NCBI GenBank assembly: GCA_026389555.1
Contig: JAPLHQ010000062.1
Coordinates: 1 to 41,123, forward strand
Reading direction: 5' to 3'
Origin: Chloroflexota bacterium
GTDB taxonomy: Bacteria > Chloroflexota > Limnocylindria > Limnocylindrales > Limnocylindraceae
Length of the DNA: 41,123 nt
A program made the position numbers and the translations under genes. Positions 25,609-36,407 of this stretch are shown one piece after another. Positions within the stretch are counted from its first letter, which is position 1. Every line of letters begins with the position of its first letter. Under the pieces are notes generated by a model. It was given only the letters and a program-made list of their open reading frames with translations, was not told where the DNA came from and made no database searches.

Positions 25609-26466
25609 GTGATGATGAGAACGCAGCCCGACGCAGCAATCGGAATCCAGGCAGCCTCCCTCGCTGGCGAGCTGCTGCTAAGACTTCGCCAGGGCGCCGC
25701 AATGGGTGAAGGAGCGAGAGCAGCCCTAGATGCCGATGCGCTTCGGGCCGCTGGAGACCGCGATGCGAACCACGCCATCATGAAGCTCCTCGCGAACGAG
25801 CGGCCAGAAGATAACCTCCTCTCAGAAGAGGCGGCAGATGATCCGCGTCGACTCATCGCCGATCGCGTCTGGATCATTGATCCGCTTGACGGCACGCGTG
25901 AGTTTGGCGAACGAGATGCCGCTGGAGTCTGGCGTGACGACTTCGCCGTGCACGTTGCGCTCTGGGAGCGCGGTCAAGGACTGACGCTCGGTGTTGTGGG
26001 GCTCCCTGCACGTGGTGTGATCTACAGCAGTGACGCGCCACCTGAGGTTCCAGCTAGTCCTCCAGGAAAGCTGCGCATTGCGGTGAGCCGCACGCGACCA
26101 CCAGCCTTTATTGCGGCGCTGGAGGCGGCGGGTTCGGCATCGCTCGTGCCGATGGGCTCTGCCGGCGTCAAGGTGATGGCGGTGGTGAGCGGTGAGGCCG
26201 ACGCCTATATCCATGCTGGCGGTCAGTATCAGTGGGACTCGGCGGCACCAGTTGCGGTGGCGCTCGCGGCGGGTCTCGTTGCTACGCGGCTCGACGGTTC
26301 GCCGCTCAGATACAACGTCCCAGAGCTCCTCCTCCCAGACCTTGTTGTCTGCCATCCAGATCGTGCCAACGAGGTACGGGCACTCCTCGACGCGGCGGGC
26401 TTTGGGCCGGACGGTGCGAGCGGCGCAGGTGCGACTGGCGCGAGTGCGGCAGAATCAGCGGGATGA
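25609..26466 (+). CDS. cysQ: 3'(2'),5'-bisphosphate nucleotidase, inositol monophosphatase superfamily
   Basis: NLLSEEAADD, WIIDPLDGTREFGE and GGQYQWDSAAPVAVALAAGL motifs; in a PAPS gene cluster. Confidence 0.9.
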   Translation: MMMRTQPDAAIGIQAASLAGELLLRLRQGAAMGEGARAALDADALRAAGDRDANHAIMKLLANERPEDNLLSEEAADDPRRLIADRVWIIDPLDGTREFGERDAAGVWRDDFAVHVALWERGQGLTLGVVGLPARGVIYSSDAPPEVPASPPGKLRIAVSRTRPPAFIAALEAAGSASLVPMGSAGVKVMAVVSGEADAYIHAGGQYQWDSAAPVAVALAAGLVATRLDGSPLRYNVPELLLPDLVVCHPDRANEVRALLDAAGFGPDGASGAGATGASAAESAG

Positions 26467-26476
26467 GGAGCGCACG

Positions 26477-27379
26477 ATGAAGAGCCACGTGATGAGCCAG
26501 CTCGCCGCCCTTGAGGCGGAGAGCATCCATATCTTCCGCGAAGTTGCGGCGGAGATGGAGCGTCCATGCCTTCTCTTCTCCGGCGGGAAGGACTCCATCG
26601 TCATGCTGCATGTGGCGCGCAAGGCGTTCGCCCCCGCGCCGATCCCGTTCCCGGTGATGCACGTTGACACTGGGCTCAACTTTGCCGAAGTGATTGCATA
26701 CCGTGATCGCTGGGCGGCACAGCTCGGGCTGCGACTCGTTGTTGCCTCCGTACAAGATGCGATTGAGCGTGGTGTGGTGAAAGAGGAGCCGAACGGCTCA
26801 CGTAACCGCATCCAGACGCCAGTTCTATTGGAGGCGGCGGCGCGCGAGAAGTTCGACGCGCTCTTCGGCGGCGGTCGTCGCGACGAAGAGAAGGCCCGCG
26901 CCAAGGAGCGCGTCTTCTCCTTCCGTGATGAGTTCGGTCAGTGGGATCCAAAAAACCAACGCCCAGAGATCTGGAGCCTCTACAACGGCAGGGTCTTTCC
27001 GGGTGAGAGCATTCGCGTCTTCCCACTCTCTAACTGGACCGAGCTCGACATCTGGTCGTACATCGCCGAAGAGGAGATTGAGATCCCATCGCTCTACCTT
27101 GCATCTGAGCGCGAGGTGGTGGAGCGCGACGGCATGCTTTATGCCGTCAATGAGTTTGTGGCGCTGAAGTCTGGCGAGACCTCACAGAAGATGAGCGTGC
27201 GATATCGCACCATGGGTGATGCGAACCTCACCGCCGCCGTTGAGTCTGTTGCCGACACGGTGGCGAAGGTTGTCGAAGAGATCGCCGCGGTGCGCATCAC
27301 CGAGCGCGGCGCAACGCGCGGCGATGACAAGGTCTCTGAGGCAGCCATGGAAGACCGGAAGAAGGAGGGCTACTTCTGA
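26477..27379 (+). CDS. cysD: Sulfate adenylyltransferase subunit 2
   Basis: Start at MKSHVMSQLAALEAESIHIFREVAAE with GAGGAG upstream; LLFSGGKDSIVMLHVARKAF, HVDTGLNF, VFPLSNWTELDIW, TMGDANLTAAVES. Confidence 0.97.
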   Translation: MKSHVMSQLAALEAESIHIFREVAAEMERPCLLFSGGKDSIVMLHVARKAFAPAPIPFPVMHVDTGLNFAEVIAYRDRWAAQLGLRLVVASVQDAIERGVVKEEPNGSRNRIQTPVLLEAAAREKFDALFGGGRRDEEKARAKERVFSFRDEFGQWDPKNQRPEIWSLYNGRVFPGESIRVFPLSNWTELDIWSYIAEEEIEIPSLYLASEREVVERDGMLYAVNEFVALKSGETSQKMSVRYRTMGDANLTAAVESVADTVAKVVEEIAAVRITERGATRGDDKVSEAAMEDRKKEGYF

Positions 27380-28644
27380 TGGAGGCCGACCTTCTCCGGT
27401 TCGCAACTGCAGGATCCGTTGACGACGGAAAGAGCACGCTGATCGGGCGACTCCTCTTTGACTCAAAGTCGCTCTTCTCCGATCAGCTCGAATCTGTTGA
27501 GCGTGTGAGCCGCGAACGCGGTGATGAGTACACCGACCTCTCGCTCTTGACTGACGGCTTACGCGCCGAGCGCGAGCAGGGGATCACGATTGACGTTGCC
27601 TATCGCTACTTCGCCACCCCACGCCGCAAGTTCATCATTGCCGACACCCCTGGTCACACGCAGTACACCCGCAACATGGTCACTGGAGCGTCAACAGCAG
27701 ACGTTGCCCTCGTCTTGGTTGATGCGCGAAAAGGGATGACGGAGCAGAGTCGCCGACACGCATTCATTGCCACACTCCTTGGTGTGCCGCACATGGTGGT
27801 CTGCGTCAACAAGATGGACCTTGTGGACTGGTCGGAAGAGATCTTTGAAAACATTCGCCGCGAGTTCACTGAGTTTGCCGCGCGCCTCCGCTTGCGCGAT
27901 CTCACCTTCATCCCGCTCTCTGCACTGAGTGGCGACAACGTGGTGACTCGCTCAACCAACATGCCCTGGTTCGACGGCGCGCCGCTGCTGAGTCACCTTG
28001 AGCGGCTCCACGTTGCGAGCGACCGCAACCTTGTGGACGTGCGCTTCCCCGTGCAGTACGTGGTGCGGCCGCAGTCGCACGAGAACCGCGACTTCCGAGG
28101 ATATGCGGGAACAGTGGCCTCAGGAATCCTGAAGCCTGGCGACCGTATACGCGCACTTCCTGCAGGCCTGGAGACCGAGATCGCAACGATTGAGACTGCA
28201 GACGGTCCAGTGAGCGAGGCATATCCACCCATGGCGGTGACGATCACGCTCAAAGATGAGATTGATATCAGCCGCGGTGACATGCTCTGCCGCCCAAACA
28301 ACGTGCCAGCGGTGATGCAAGACATTGACGCGCAGGTCTGCTGGATGGACGAGAGCGCGCCGCTGACGGCGGGGAAGACGTATGCGATCAAGCACACCAC
28401 GCGCTGGGCACGCGCGGTGGTGAAGCAGATTGACTACCGCATCGACATCAATACGCTCCACCGCGTGGAGGGGGTTGAGGGCCTCGCCCTCAACGAGATC
28501 GGGCGCATCCGCCTCCGCTCCACCAAGCCGCTCTTCGTTGACCCCTACCTCTCCAATCGCCAGACGGGCGCCTTCATCCTCGTGGACGAGTCCACCAACC
28601 GCACCGTTGCGGCGGGCATGATCGTGCGCGAATCAGGGAGCTAG
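27379..28644 (+). CDS. cysN: Sulfate adenylyltransferase subunit 1 (GTPase)
   Basis: GSVDDGKSTLIGRLLFD, EQGITIDVAYRYFATPRRKFIIADTPGHTQYTRNM, NKMD; no fused CysC domain. Confidence 0.97.
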   Translation: MEADLLRFATAGSVDDGKSTLIGRLLFDSKSLFSDQLESVERVSRERGDEYTDLSLLTDGLRAEREQGITIDVAYRYFATPRRKFIIADTPGHTQYTRNMVTGASTADVALVLVDARKGMTEQSRRHAFIATLLGVPHMVVCVNKMDLVDWSEEIFENIRREFTEFAARLRLRDLTFIPLSALSGDNVVTRSTNMPWFDGAPLLSHLERLHVASDRNLVDVRFPVQYVVRPQSHENRDFRGYAGTVASGILKPGDRIRALPAGLETEIATIETADGPVSEAYPPMAVTITLKDEIDISRGDMLCRPNNVPAVMQDIDAQVCWMDESAPLTAGKTYAIKHTTRWARAVVKQIDYRIDINTLHRVEGVEGLALNEIGRIRLRSTKPLFVDPYLSNRQTGAFILVDESTNRTVAAGMIVRESGS

Positions 28645-28651
28645 TAGCGGC

Positions 28652-30262
28652 TCATCCTGGTGGTGGTGGTTCGGCGTAGCACTCCACTGGGAGCCGCCCA
28701 CCGCGGTTCTGGCGGAAGGTGTTCCCCCTCCAGTCGCGTGCCGTCCGCCGGGAGACCGTACGGGAACAGCGCTCAGTTGCTACCGCAACCGCGGAGCCAA
28801 TCGGCGCGCGGTTCCACGTAAACCGATTCCCACGCGCAACTCCATCGGCGCTCCACCCTGAAATCGCTCCGCCCTGGTCCGCTGCAATGTTCCGGGTGAA
28901 CGTGTTGCGCGTCAAGGTTAGGTCGTCCCCAAACAATCCTTGAATCATGATTGCGCCACCAGTTGATGCAGAATTCTGGAGAAACTTTGACTTCGTAAGT
29001 GTTAATCCTCCACTTACATATAGAGCTCCGCCATCGCCATCATCATCAGCATAGTTCTCAGTGAACGAGCTGTTCGTGATGACCACATTTCCGACGGCCG
29101 CAATCGCGCCACCCGAACCGTTAGCATGGTTCCCATTAAATGAAGTTTCAGTGACGGTGAGCCACGGATCGTCTGTGCTGGCACTGTCAGCCCATGCACT
29201 TGTTGCCTCTGAAAGCCAAGATGATTCAGATAGGCCTTCATCAAGTTCAATTGCCAGGGCGATAAGCATCAACGCGCGAGAATCTAGCGATACGATTGCG
29301 CCGCCACCTGTGTCGCCGAAGTACACCCCACCTTCTGCGGACTCTGAAAAGTTTCCGTCAAATAGAGACCCAGAGATCTCGAGTGGCCCGGGATTCTGAC
29401 AGGCGAGGTATGAAAGTAGGTCCCAACCAGCAGGGAATTCTCCCTCACCCGAAATGACGGCACCCGCCCCTGCAATAGCTCCGCCTAGAAACGCCGAATT
29501 GTTCCTGAATGTCGTTTCACTGATCAGACTGTGGTTGGTCGTATCAAAAGCCGAGATAGCGTTTAGCGCCTCCTCTGGAGTTGGGGCTTCGCCAAGTCCA
29601 TCAAGGAAGGTTGTGCTCGACGTTGCTATCGTCCATCCGTAAAGTGCGATCGCTCCGCCGCAGATCCCAACGTTGTCGCTGAACTCAACGTGCTCGGTAG
29701 CGATGAGCGGAGCCGTGACGGCACCACCGATTGCGAGGCCCTCGTACTCCCCTTCTGTAGCATCTCCACCGGTTAACGTGAGGTCCTTGAGCGTCAGCAC
29801 ATTGAAGTTGCTTGGGCAGACCACGTCATCTCCCTCCCCAGGGCAAACGGGCACCATAACTAGCAGTGGATGAGAGTCGCCGGCTGCGCCGCTAATGATC
29901 GTTTCGCCGATACCATCGCCTTGAATGGTAATTGAGCCAAGGTTGTCAAACACAATGGAGTCATCAGTTAGATACTCTCCCGCGCAGAGGTGAATCACAC
30001 CGAAGTTTTCGTCGTAGGCGAAGTCGATAAGATCTTGGAGCACCGTTGCAACGTTTACTCCGTCCCCAATAGCGTCGCCTGGATTACGGCATGAAGTGTT
30101 GAAATCAGAGTCGGGACTCTCGGCTGCGCCAGCTGGTAAGTCAAGGGTGATGTACAACGTGTTGGATGGCTCGATTTCGTTGACTGGCCCAAAATTCCCC
30201 GTGCCGCCGCAAGCAGAACCGACCAGCGCTGCGATCAAGGCAATGACGCTCAACTTCTTCAT
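28652..30262 (-). CDS. Secreted lipoprotein with Pmp-like / right-handed beta-helix repeats
   Basis: Start MKKLSVIALIAALVGSACGG (lipobox). Repeated GGAI and FxxN-type units (GGAIAAVGNVVITNSSFTENYADDDGDGGALYVSGGLTLTKSKFLQNSASTGGAIMIQ). Confidence 0.83.
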   Translation of the reverse strand: MKKLSVIALIAALVGSACGGTGNFGPVNEIEPSNTLYITLDLPAGAAESPDSDFNTSCRNPGDAIGDGVNVATVLQDLIDFAYDENFGVIHLCAGEYLTDDSIVFDNLGSITIQGDGIGETIISGAAGDSHPLLVMVPVCPGEGDDVVCPSNFNVLTLKDLTLTGGDATEGEYEGLAIGGAVTAPLIATEHVEFSDNVGICGGAIALYGWTIATSSTTFLDGLGEAPTPEEALNAISAFDTTNHSLISETTFRNNSAFLGGAIAGAGAVISGEGEFPAGWDLLSYLACQNPGPLEISGSLFDGNFSESAEGGVYFGDTGGGAIVSLDSRALMLIALAIELDEGLSESSWLSEATSAWADSASTDDPWLTVTETSFNGNHANGSGGAIAAVGNVVITNSSFTENYADDDGDGGALYVSGGLTLTKSKFLQNSASTGGAIMIQGLFGDDLTLTRNTFTRNIAADQGGAISGWSADGVARGNRFTWNRAPIGSAVAVATERCSRTVSRRTARDWRGNTFRQNRGGRLPVECYAEPPPPG

Positions 30263-30367
30263 GTGACACAACCTTTCATTACCCCACAAATGACGCAGGA
30301 ATTAATGGATGCTACTTGAAGGCGACCAATCGTGGAGGCGATGCCCCTCAGGGGTACACTCGCCCCT

Positions 30368-31801
30368 ATGGGTAAGGCGAGCAGGCGGAAGCAGGAGCTC
30401 TACCAGGGGGTGGACGGCCAAGGGAGGCCGCTCTTCCCTCAGGAGGGCTCGGCTTCGGTGAGCCTCCTTGGGGTCCCTGTTTCGTGGGTCCTTGCTGTTG
30501 TTGCCGCCTCTCTTTGGGTCGGCGCGCATCTTCCTGAGCCGATTGCGCCACTCGCCGGCGTTGGATATCTCATCAGCGCCATCGCGCTCGGCTTGCTTAA
30601 TCCTGCGCTCGGTGCGGGGTTTGCGATCGTCCTCGTGCCGTACCTTGGCGGCAACGTTTCTCAAGGGCTCGGCGAACTGCTTCGCACTGCGCCGATTATT
30701 GGCGCTGCGATTCGTCTCCTGGTTGATCGGTTCAGCCAACGGAGCGGTGCAGGGACGCCTTGGGCGCCAGATTGGCGAATTGTTGTTGCTGCTATCGCCG
30801 CCATGCTGCTCTACCCGCTGACGCGCCTGACGGCCAATGGATCTGAGTGGGCAACCTCCAGCACACTGCTTGATGACACCCTCTTTCTCATCGGTGCGCC
30901 AGTCGCAATGTATGCGGCATGGGTGACCTTCTCCCATCTCCCTCGCAGCGCAATCGATCGGGTGCTCTCGTATCTGCCGGCCGCGCTCACCGTTGCGCTT
31001 GTTGTTGCACTTGCCGCATGGGTTGGGATCTCACTCGTTGAGCCATTAACGTTCCGCGGCGTTGTGTACGGGAGGCTTGCCGGACTTGGCTTCCCAACGC
31101 CAACCGCAATGGGTGTGGCCATTGCACTCCCACTCGCCGTTGGCCTCCTCTGGGGCACGTCGCGCCGTTGGGCTGCGGGCCTTGCCCTCATCGGCGTTCT
31201 TGTGATTGTGCTGACAGAGTCGCGCGGGCCACTCCTTGCGCTCTTTGCCGCAAGTGCCGCTGCACTTCTGCTGCTCCGTGACGTTCAGCGCCGAACACTC
31301 ATTGCAGCGCTTACTTTGGCGGTTGCTGCCCTTATTGCGTTGCTCATGGTTCGCTATCCAGATCTGATTGGTCGTCTCAGCAGTGGGACGCTGCCAAACT
31401 TAGAGGGCGATGCACTTCGGGTGATCTCTTGGGTTGCTGCAATTCAGATTGCCCTGGCGCATCCACTTACAGGTGGCGGTTGGATGAGTGTTCGTGGTTG
31501 GAATGATCGTGAGCTTGGCAGCAAGAATGTCAATCTCAGCCATAACGTGTTTCTCCAAGGACTTGCAGATGGCGGAGTCCCACTCGGCGTCGCGGTTGGT
31601 ACCGTGCTGCTGAGTTCAGCGCGATCAGCTTGGATGAGACGTCACAAAGTCCCTGTCTACTGGGTTGCAGCCGCGGTTGCCCTCTTTGTCTGCGGGGCGT
31701 GGGATATGCCGCAGCTACGCTCGTTTGCGGCGGTGATGGGGGGGCTTGCCCTCGGTCTCGTCTCACGGCACGATGTGCCTGATGAACCGGAAGTGTTCTG
31801 A
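30368..31801 (+). CDS. O-antigen ligase/polymerase-like multi-TM protein (Wzy/WaaL type)
   Basis: Start MGKASRRKQELYQG; about 10+ TM segments, LTESRGPLLALFAASAAALLLL and NLSHNVFLQGLADGGVPLGVAVGTVLL; TGATG overlap with the sugar transferase. Confidence 0.82.
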   Translation: MGKASRRKQELYQGVDGQGRPLFPQEGSASVSLLGVPVSWVLAVVAASLWVGAHLPEPIAPLAGVGYLISAIALGLLNPALGAGFAIVLVPYLGGNVSQGLGELLRTAPIIGAAIRLLVDRFSQRSGAGTPWAPDWRIVVAAIAAMLLYPLTRLTANGSEWATSSTLLDDTLFLIGAPVAMYAAWVTFSHLPRSAIDRVLSYLPAALTVALVVALAAWVGISLVEPLTFRGVVYGRLAGLGFPTPTAMGVAIALPLAVGLLWGTSRRWAAGLALIGVLVIVLTESRGPLLALFAASAAALLLLRDVQRRTLIAALTLAVAALIALLMVRYPDLIGRLSSGTLPNLEGDALRVISWVAAIQIALAHPLTGGGWMSVRGWNDRELGSKNVNLSHNVFLQGLADGGVPLGVAVGTVLLSSARSAWMRRHKVPVYWVAAAVALFVCGAWDMPQLRSFAAVMGGLALGLVSRHDVPDEPEVF

Positions 31802-33009
31802 TGAGTAATCAGCGAAAGAGCCCAGCTCCACTGATTGGGCGTGCCGGTGTTGTGCTTGTGGCAACCGACATCCTTGCTGGCGTGCTGGTGTTGCCGGTTG
31901 CTGCGCTGCTGCGGGAGCACCTCATCCCGAGCGGACTTCCGTTCGCCGCCCCTGAGCAGCAGATCAACGAACTCGGGCGGCTCGCCCTCTGGGTCAGCGC
32001 GGCGCTTTCAGGAGTCCTCTGGCCGATCGCCCTCCGCGCGGTTGACCCTGGCTACCCGTCAGCGCTGCTCCCAGTGCGACGCGTGCTGATTGCAGCAGTC
32101 ACATGGCTCCTCTCCATCTCAGGGACGATCTACCTCCTTGATAAGAGTCTTGAGAGCCGCGCCTTGGTTGTGCTCGCAACGCTGTTGATCCTTGCGGCAT
32201 CTCTCGTGGCTAGGCAGCGCACACATGGAACTACACGCGGCTCTGACGTTCCAGAGGCGGCACTCCCGTCTCTCGGCGCTGCCGCAGAGGCGGCGCTGAT
32301 TCGTGGCGAGCCAATCGCGATCTCTGTTGAGCGACTGAGAGGTGCGCTCGCTAGGCCAACGATCGTCTATGAAGGCGAGCGGATCTGGATCTACCCAAGC
32401 GCCCTCAGTCCCGCCGAGCGGCTAACAAAGCGGCTGCTTGACGTGGTCCTCGCGAGCCTGTTGATCGTGCTGCTCTCGCCAGTGATGCTCCTTGTGACCC
32501 TACTCCTTCTCGTTCGAGACGGACGCCCCATCATCTTCTCTGATGCCCGTGCGGGGCTTTTCGGTCGCCCATTTAGGGTGCGCAAGTTTCGAACCATGAG
32601 AGTTGGCGCCGATGCGGAGCGGGCCGCGCTCTGGGATCAGCGTGAGACGAAAGGTCCCGCATTCAAGATTGCAGATGATCCGCGCATCACGCCGCTTGGC
32701 CGAATCCTTCGGAAGTTCAGCCTTGACGAGCTCCCGCAGCTCTTTGATGTGGTTGCAGGTCGCATGAGCCTTGTTGGCCCGCGGCCAGCAGGACTTGATG
32801 AGCTCACCCATTACGAGGATCGGCACCGCCTGCGCCTCACCGTGCGCCCCGGGGTTACCGGTCTGTGGCAGGTGCGGCGCACAATGGATGAGGATTTTGA
32901 GCAGCGCATGAGCGATGACCTGGAGTACATCCAGCGCTGGTCAATCCTTCTCGATCTTATGATTGTTCTTCGAACTGTTCGCGTTGTCCTCTCTGGTCGC
33001 GGGGTTTAG
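31801..33009 (+). CDS. Polyprenyl-phosphate sugar-1-phosphate transferase (initiating sugar transferase)
   Basis: [80 protein letters not shown]. Confidence 0.95.
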   Translation: MSNQRKSPAPLIGRAGVVLVATDILAGVLVLPVAALLREHLIPSGLPFAAPEQQINELGRLALWVSAALSGVLWPIALRAVDPGYPSALLPVRRVLIAAVTWLLSISGTIYLLDKSLESRALVVLATLLILAASLVARQRTHGTTRGSDVPEAALPSLGAAAEAALIRGEPIAISVERLRGALARPTIVYEGERIWIYPSALSPAERLTKRLLDVVLASLLIVLLSPVMLLVTLLLLVRDGRPIIFSDARAGLFGRPFRVRKFRTMRVGADAERAALWDQRETKGPAFKIADDPRITPLGRILRKFSLDELPQLFDVVAGRMSLVGPRPAGLDELTHYEDRHRLRLTVRPGVTGLWQVRRTMDEDFEQRMSDDLEYIQRWSILLDLMIVLRTVRVVLSGRGV

Positions 33010-33017
33010 CAGATCGG

Positions 33018-34244
33018 ATGGATGACCCTAACGGCTCTTCGTCAGTTCAGCACTACATTGCGATCAACGATTTACTCGTTTATGGTGCTGTTCTCACACG
33101 TCCAACTGGCATCCAGCGCGTAGCGCTTAACCTTGCGCTTGCGCTTCACGAGCGCTACGGATACCAGAGCGTGCGAGTGCATCACTCTGCCGCGCGACAT
33201 GCATCAATACCGCGTAGTGACGCTCGCTCACTCCTCGCAACGCTCGCCGATCCGCTCTTGCGCCTTCTCTCCCATGCGCCGCGCGTGGTGCAGGAGCGCC
33301 TCCGTAGTACGGCGCGAGGCCTACTCTCTCGCTTCACCGGCGGCGGGGGAGACGCGGTGGTGTTCCAGCGCGGCGATTGGCTCCTCGTGTTGGGGGCACC
33401 ATGGATTGCCCCCGGAGCGGCAACCGCGATCGTGCAGGTGCATGAACGGACCGGAGTCCGTATTGCGCTGCTTGTTCATGATCTACTCCCTGCAACTTCA
33501 CCCGCCTGGTTCACGGATGCGCAGGGACTTACTGCAAAGCACGACATTGAGGTGCTGATTGGGGCCGCAGAGAAGATCTTCACCGTCTCTAAGGAAGTTG
33601 GAGTTGAGCTCTCTGAACGCTACGGACGGGCATCTGCTCTCTTGAACCCTGCTGATCCGATCATCACGACAGCACGTTCGCTTCAGTCTTCTAGTGAGCG
33701 CACCATCGTCAGCGTGGGGACACTCCACCCACGAAAAAATCTTGCAGCGCTCGTGCGAATTTGGGAGGCCTGGGCGATGGAGGTGGAGGCTACAACTGGG
33801 AGCTTTGCAAGCCTTCCCACGCTCGTGCTGGTTGGGCGTCGCCACCCACAAGACGGTGAACTGTTTTCGCTCCTTGCAACACATCGCAGGGCGGCGAGCA
33901 AGATTCGTCTCGTCCATACCGCGAGTGATGCAGAGCTTGCTGACCTCTATGCCACCTCACGATTCCTTGTGATGCCTTCACTCGCAGAGGGTTGGGGGCT
34001 TCCCGTTCGAGAGGCGCTCGTTGCGGGGAGGCCGTCGATCGTGACAGACGCGGTCCCCGCCGCATCGGGACTGCCGTACTGCGAGGTGGTGCCAGCTGGA
34101 GATGAAGTGGCGCTTGGTGAAGCAATTCGACGCTGGTGGAGCGGGGGCACCCCGGAGCTCCTGTCGGAGCGCATTCGTGAAGAGTTCACACCGCGAACGT
34201 GGGAGAGCGTTGCTGCAGACGTCTCGTCGCAGCTACGTAGCTAA
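33018..34244 (+). CDS. Glycosyltransferase family 4/1-type
   Basis: IVSVGTLHPRKNLAALVRIWE, LVHTASDAELADLYATSRFLVMPSLAEGWGLPVREALVAGRPSIVTD. Confidence 0.92.
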   Translation: MDDPNGSSSVQHYIAINDLLVYGAVLTRPTGIQRVALNLALALHERYGYQSVRVHHSAARHASIPRSDARSLLATLADPLLRLLSHAPRVVQERLRSTARGLLSRFTGGGGDAVVFQRGDWLLVLGAPWIAPGAATAIVQVHERTGVRIALLVHDLLPATSPAWFTDAQGLTAKHDIEVLIGAAEKIFTVSKEVGVELSERYGRASALLNPADPIITTARSLQSSSERTIVSVGTLHPRKNLAALVRIWEAWAMEVEATTGSFASLPTLVLVGRRHPQDGELFSLLATHRRAASKIRLVHTASDAELADLYATSRFLVMPSLAEGWGLPVREALVAGRPSIVTDAVPAASGLPYCEVVPAGDEVALGEAIRRWWSGGTPELLSERIREEFTPRTWESVAADVSSQLRS

Positions 34245-35080
34245 GGGGCAAGCGTTTCGCGAATCACCTGTTGAATCTCCGCCCACGGGCGACGGTCAAG
34301 GCGCTGCCAGAGCTGCCCGGTCCGTAGCGCGTACCAGGGGGTATTGTGCTGGCCCCAGAGTCCGTGATGTGTCACAAGGCGTACTGGAAGGCCAATCAGC
34401 GGGATTCCAGCTGAACGCCAGGCGAGCTCTCGGATGCGGTCTTGGCTTGTGCCCTGCGGCGCACTTACGTTGAACCCCTTCGCAACTTGAGCACTCCACG
34501 CAGCGATTCCCTGATGGTCGCGCGCACCGTACGCGCCTTCTCGCTCCGCTCCGTCAAGGTGAAACCGCTCGATGTAATCACTCAGGAGTGCCCGAGACGC
34601 ACGATGCGCCTCTGCGCTCACCAGCAAGGCCTGGTGCTCAAGGCTTCCGTCCCGATGTGTTGGGCTTGCCCCAATGACGTGGCCTGGTGATGAGGTCATG
34701 CGTGATGCGGCCAAGAGCGCCGTGAGCGCGGTAGGGGCTAGCTCAACGTCATCCTCAACACAGATCACTCGACTGATGCCCTTTCGGCTGAAGACCTCAT
34801 CAAGCGTTTGAATGAGGTGTGCAGGAAGTCCGCGATTACGCTGCTGCACTCGAACCTCTGCGCTTGGTAGCTCCGTTCGACTGATTCGCTCAACCTCTGC
34901 AGCGGTCTGCTGTGACCCCGCATCGCTTCGTGGCCCATCAATTGCAATGACGAGTGGCGCACGTGCGTCGCTTGGCGAAGTGGCGGCGAGCGTCTCGAGT
35001 GCCACATGCAGTGAGCGGATCGTTCGTCGTAGGGCGGCGGGCCTGTTGTATGCGAAGAGGACGATTGCCGCGTCGCTCAC
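34241..35080 (-). CDS. GT-A-fold glycosyltransferase-like protein
   Basis: GTG start at VSDAAIVLFAYNRPAALRRTIRSL with GGAGAGAG upstream; VICVEDDVELAPTALTALLAA (DxD-like). Starts 4 nt after the ugd stop. Confidence 0.82.
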   Translation of the reverse strand: MSDAAIVLFAYNRPAALRRTIRSLHVALETLAATSPSDARAPLVIAIDGPRSDAGSQQTAAEVERISRTELPSAEVRVQQRNRGLPAHLIQTLDEVFSRKGISRVICVEDDVELAPTALTALLAASRMTSSPGHVIGASPTHRDGSLEHQALLVSAEAHRASRALLSDYIERFHLDGAEREGAYGARDHQGIAAWSAQVAKGFNVSAPQGTSQDRIRELAWRSAGIPLIGLPVRLVTHHGLWGQHNTPWYALRTGQLWQRLDRRPWAEIQQVIRETLAP

Positions 35081-35084
35081 TGGA

Positions 35085-36407
35085 TCAGCTCTCTCCTCGG
35101 CCAATCCCCGAGTAGGTGATACCAGCAGCTGCCATCGCGGCCGGATCAAAGAGGTTCCTTCCGTCAACCACCACTCGCTCGGAGAGGGTGCCGGCAAGCT
35201 CGCTAGGGGAGGCAGAGCGGAACTCTGGCCAATCTGCCGCAATCACAAGTGCGTCAGCACCCTGGGTTGCCTCAGCAGCAGTGCCTACTACCGTCACGTC
35301 CTTCTCTGCCGCGTAGTGGCGACGCGCAGCCTCTCCCGCTGCAGGGTCAAACGCCTGGACCTTGGCGCCCGCATCAACAAGATCCTGGATAAGGATGTGA
35401 CTCGGCGCGTCGCGCATATCGTCAGTTCCGGCCTTGAAGGCGATCCCCCACACCGCAACCGTGCGCCCGGCAAGGTCGCCAAGATGCCGCTCTAACTTTT
35501 CAGTGATGCGGTGTGCTTGGACACTGTTCACTTCGGCAACGGCCCGTGCAACCCCCATGGTGACGCCAGCAACCTCTCCTACGGAAATGAGTGATGCAAC
35601 ATCCTTCGGCAAGCAGGAGCCGCCGTACCCCATCCCTGGCTGGAGGTACTCCTTGCCGATCCGTGGATCTGCGCCGATCCCGCGCTGCACTTCGGCAACA
35701 TCTGCGCCAACTGCCTCGGCGAGATTAGCGAGTTCATTCATGAAGCTGATCCGCGTCGCAAGCATGGCATTCGCGGCGTACTTCACCAGCGCCGCAGATG
35801 CGGCATCCATGCGCAAGATCTTCTCTGGCGGGACGAAGGAGGCATAGAGCGACGCTACGGTAGCGACTGAATCAGCGTCATCTCCTCCAACCACAACACG
35901 GTCTGGCTCAAGGAAGTCCTTTACAGATGATCCAGCGCGCAGGAACTCTGGATTCACAACAACCTGCGCAGCGTATGGAACAGCACGCAGTGAGAACTCA
36001 TGACGAACTTCATCGAGCACGCGCTCTGCAGCGCCGACTGGGGCGGTGCTCTTCACCACGACGATCACGTTGTTTGCGGCGCCGCGTCCAATTGCATGCG
36101 CAACGCTGATCAGTTGTGACTCGTCAGTACTCCCGTCTGCACTCGATGGCGTTCCAACCGCAAGCACATGCATCGTGCCGTGGCTCGCGGCTACCTCCGG
36201 GTCGCCGGAGAAGGTGAGCTTCCCTGAAGCGACCCCCTTCGCAACAAGTGCGTCAAGACCCGCTTCAACAAACGGGACTCGCCCCTGCTGAAGTGCCTGA
36301 AGTCGCTCTGGATTCGGATCAACTGTGAGCACCTCATGTCCCGCCTCTGCAAAGCATGCGGCGGCAACAAGGCCAACGTAGCCTGCTCCATAGACGGTGA
36401 TCTTCAT
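35085..36407 (-). CDS. ugd: UDP-glucose 6-dehydrogenase
   Basis: MKITVYGAGYVGLVAAACFAEAGHEV, KSTAPVG, VVNPEFLRAGSSVKDFLEPDRVVVG, GYGGSCLPKDVASL, GIAFKAGTDDMRDAPS. Confidence 0.97.
   Translation of the reverse strand: MKITVYGAGYVGLVAAACFAEAGHEVLTVDPNPERLQALQQGRVPFVEAGLDALVAKGVASGKLTFSGDPEVAASHGTMHVLAVGTPSSADGSTDESQLISVAHAIGRGAANNVIVVVKSTAPVGAAERVLDEVRHEFSLRAVPYAAQVVVNPEFLRAGSSVKDFLEPDRVVVGGDDADSVATVASLYASFVPPEKILRMDAASAALVKYAANAMLATRISFMNELANLAEAVGADVAEVQRGIGADPRIGKEYLQPGMGYGGSCLPKDVASLISVGEVAGVTMGVARAVAEVNSVQAHRITEKLERHLGDLAGRTVAVWGIAFKAGTDDMRDAPSHILIQDLVDAGAKVQAFDPAAGEAARRHYAAEKDVTVVGTAAEATQGADALVIAADWPEFRSASPSELAGTLSERVVVDGRNLFDPAAMAAAGITYSGIGRGES

Noticed and set aside
30302-30937. 211-aa minus ORF
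   Set aside because: Antisense to the O-antigen-ligase-like gene; composition typical of complementary-frame artefacts.
34812-35495. 227-aa plus ORF
   Set aside because: Antisense to the GT-A protein and ugd, both clearly coding on the minus strand.
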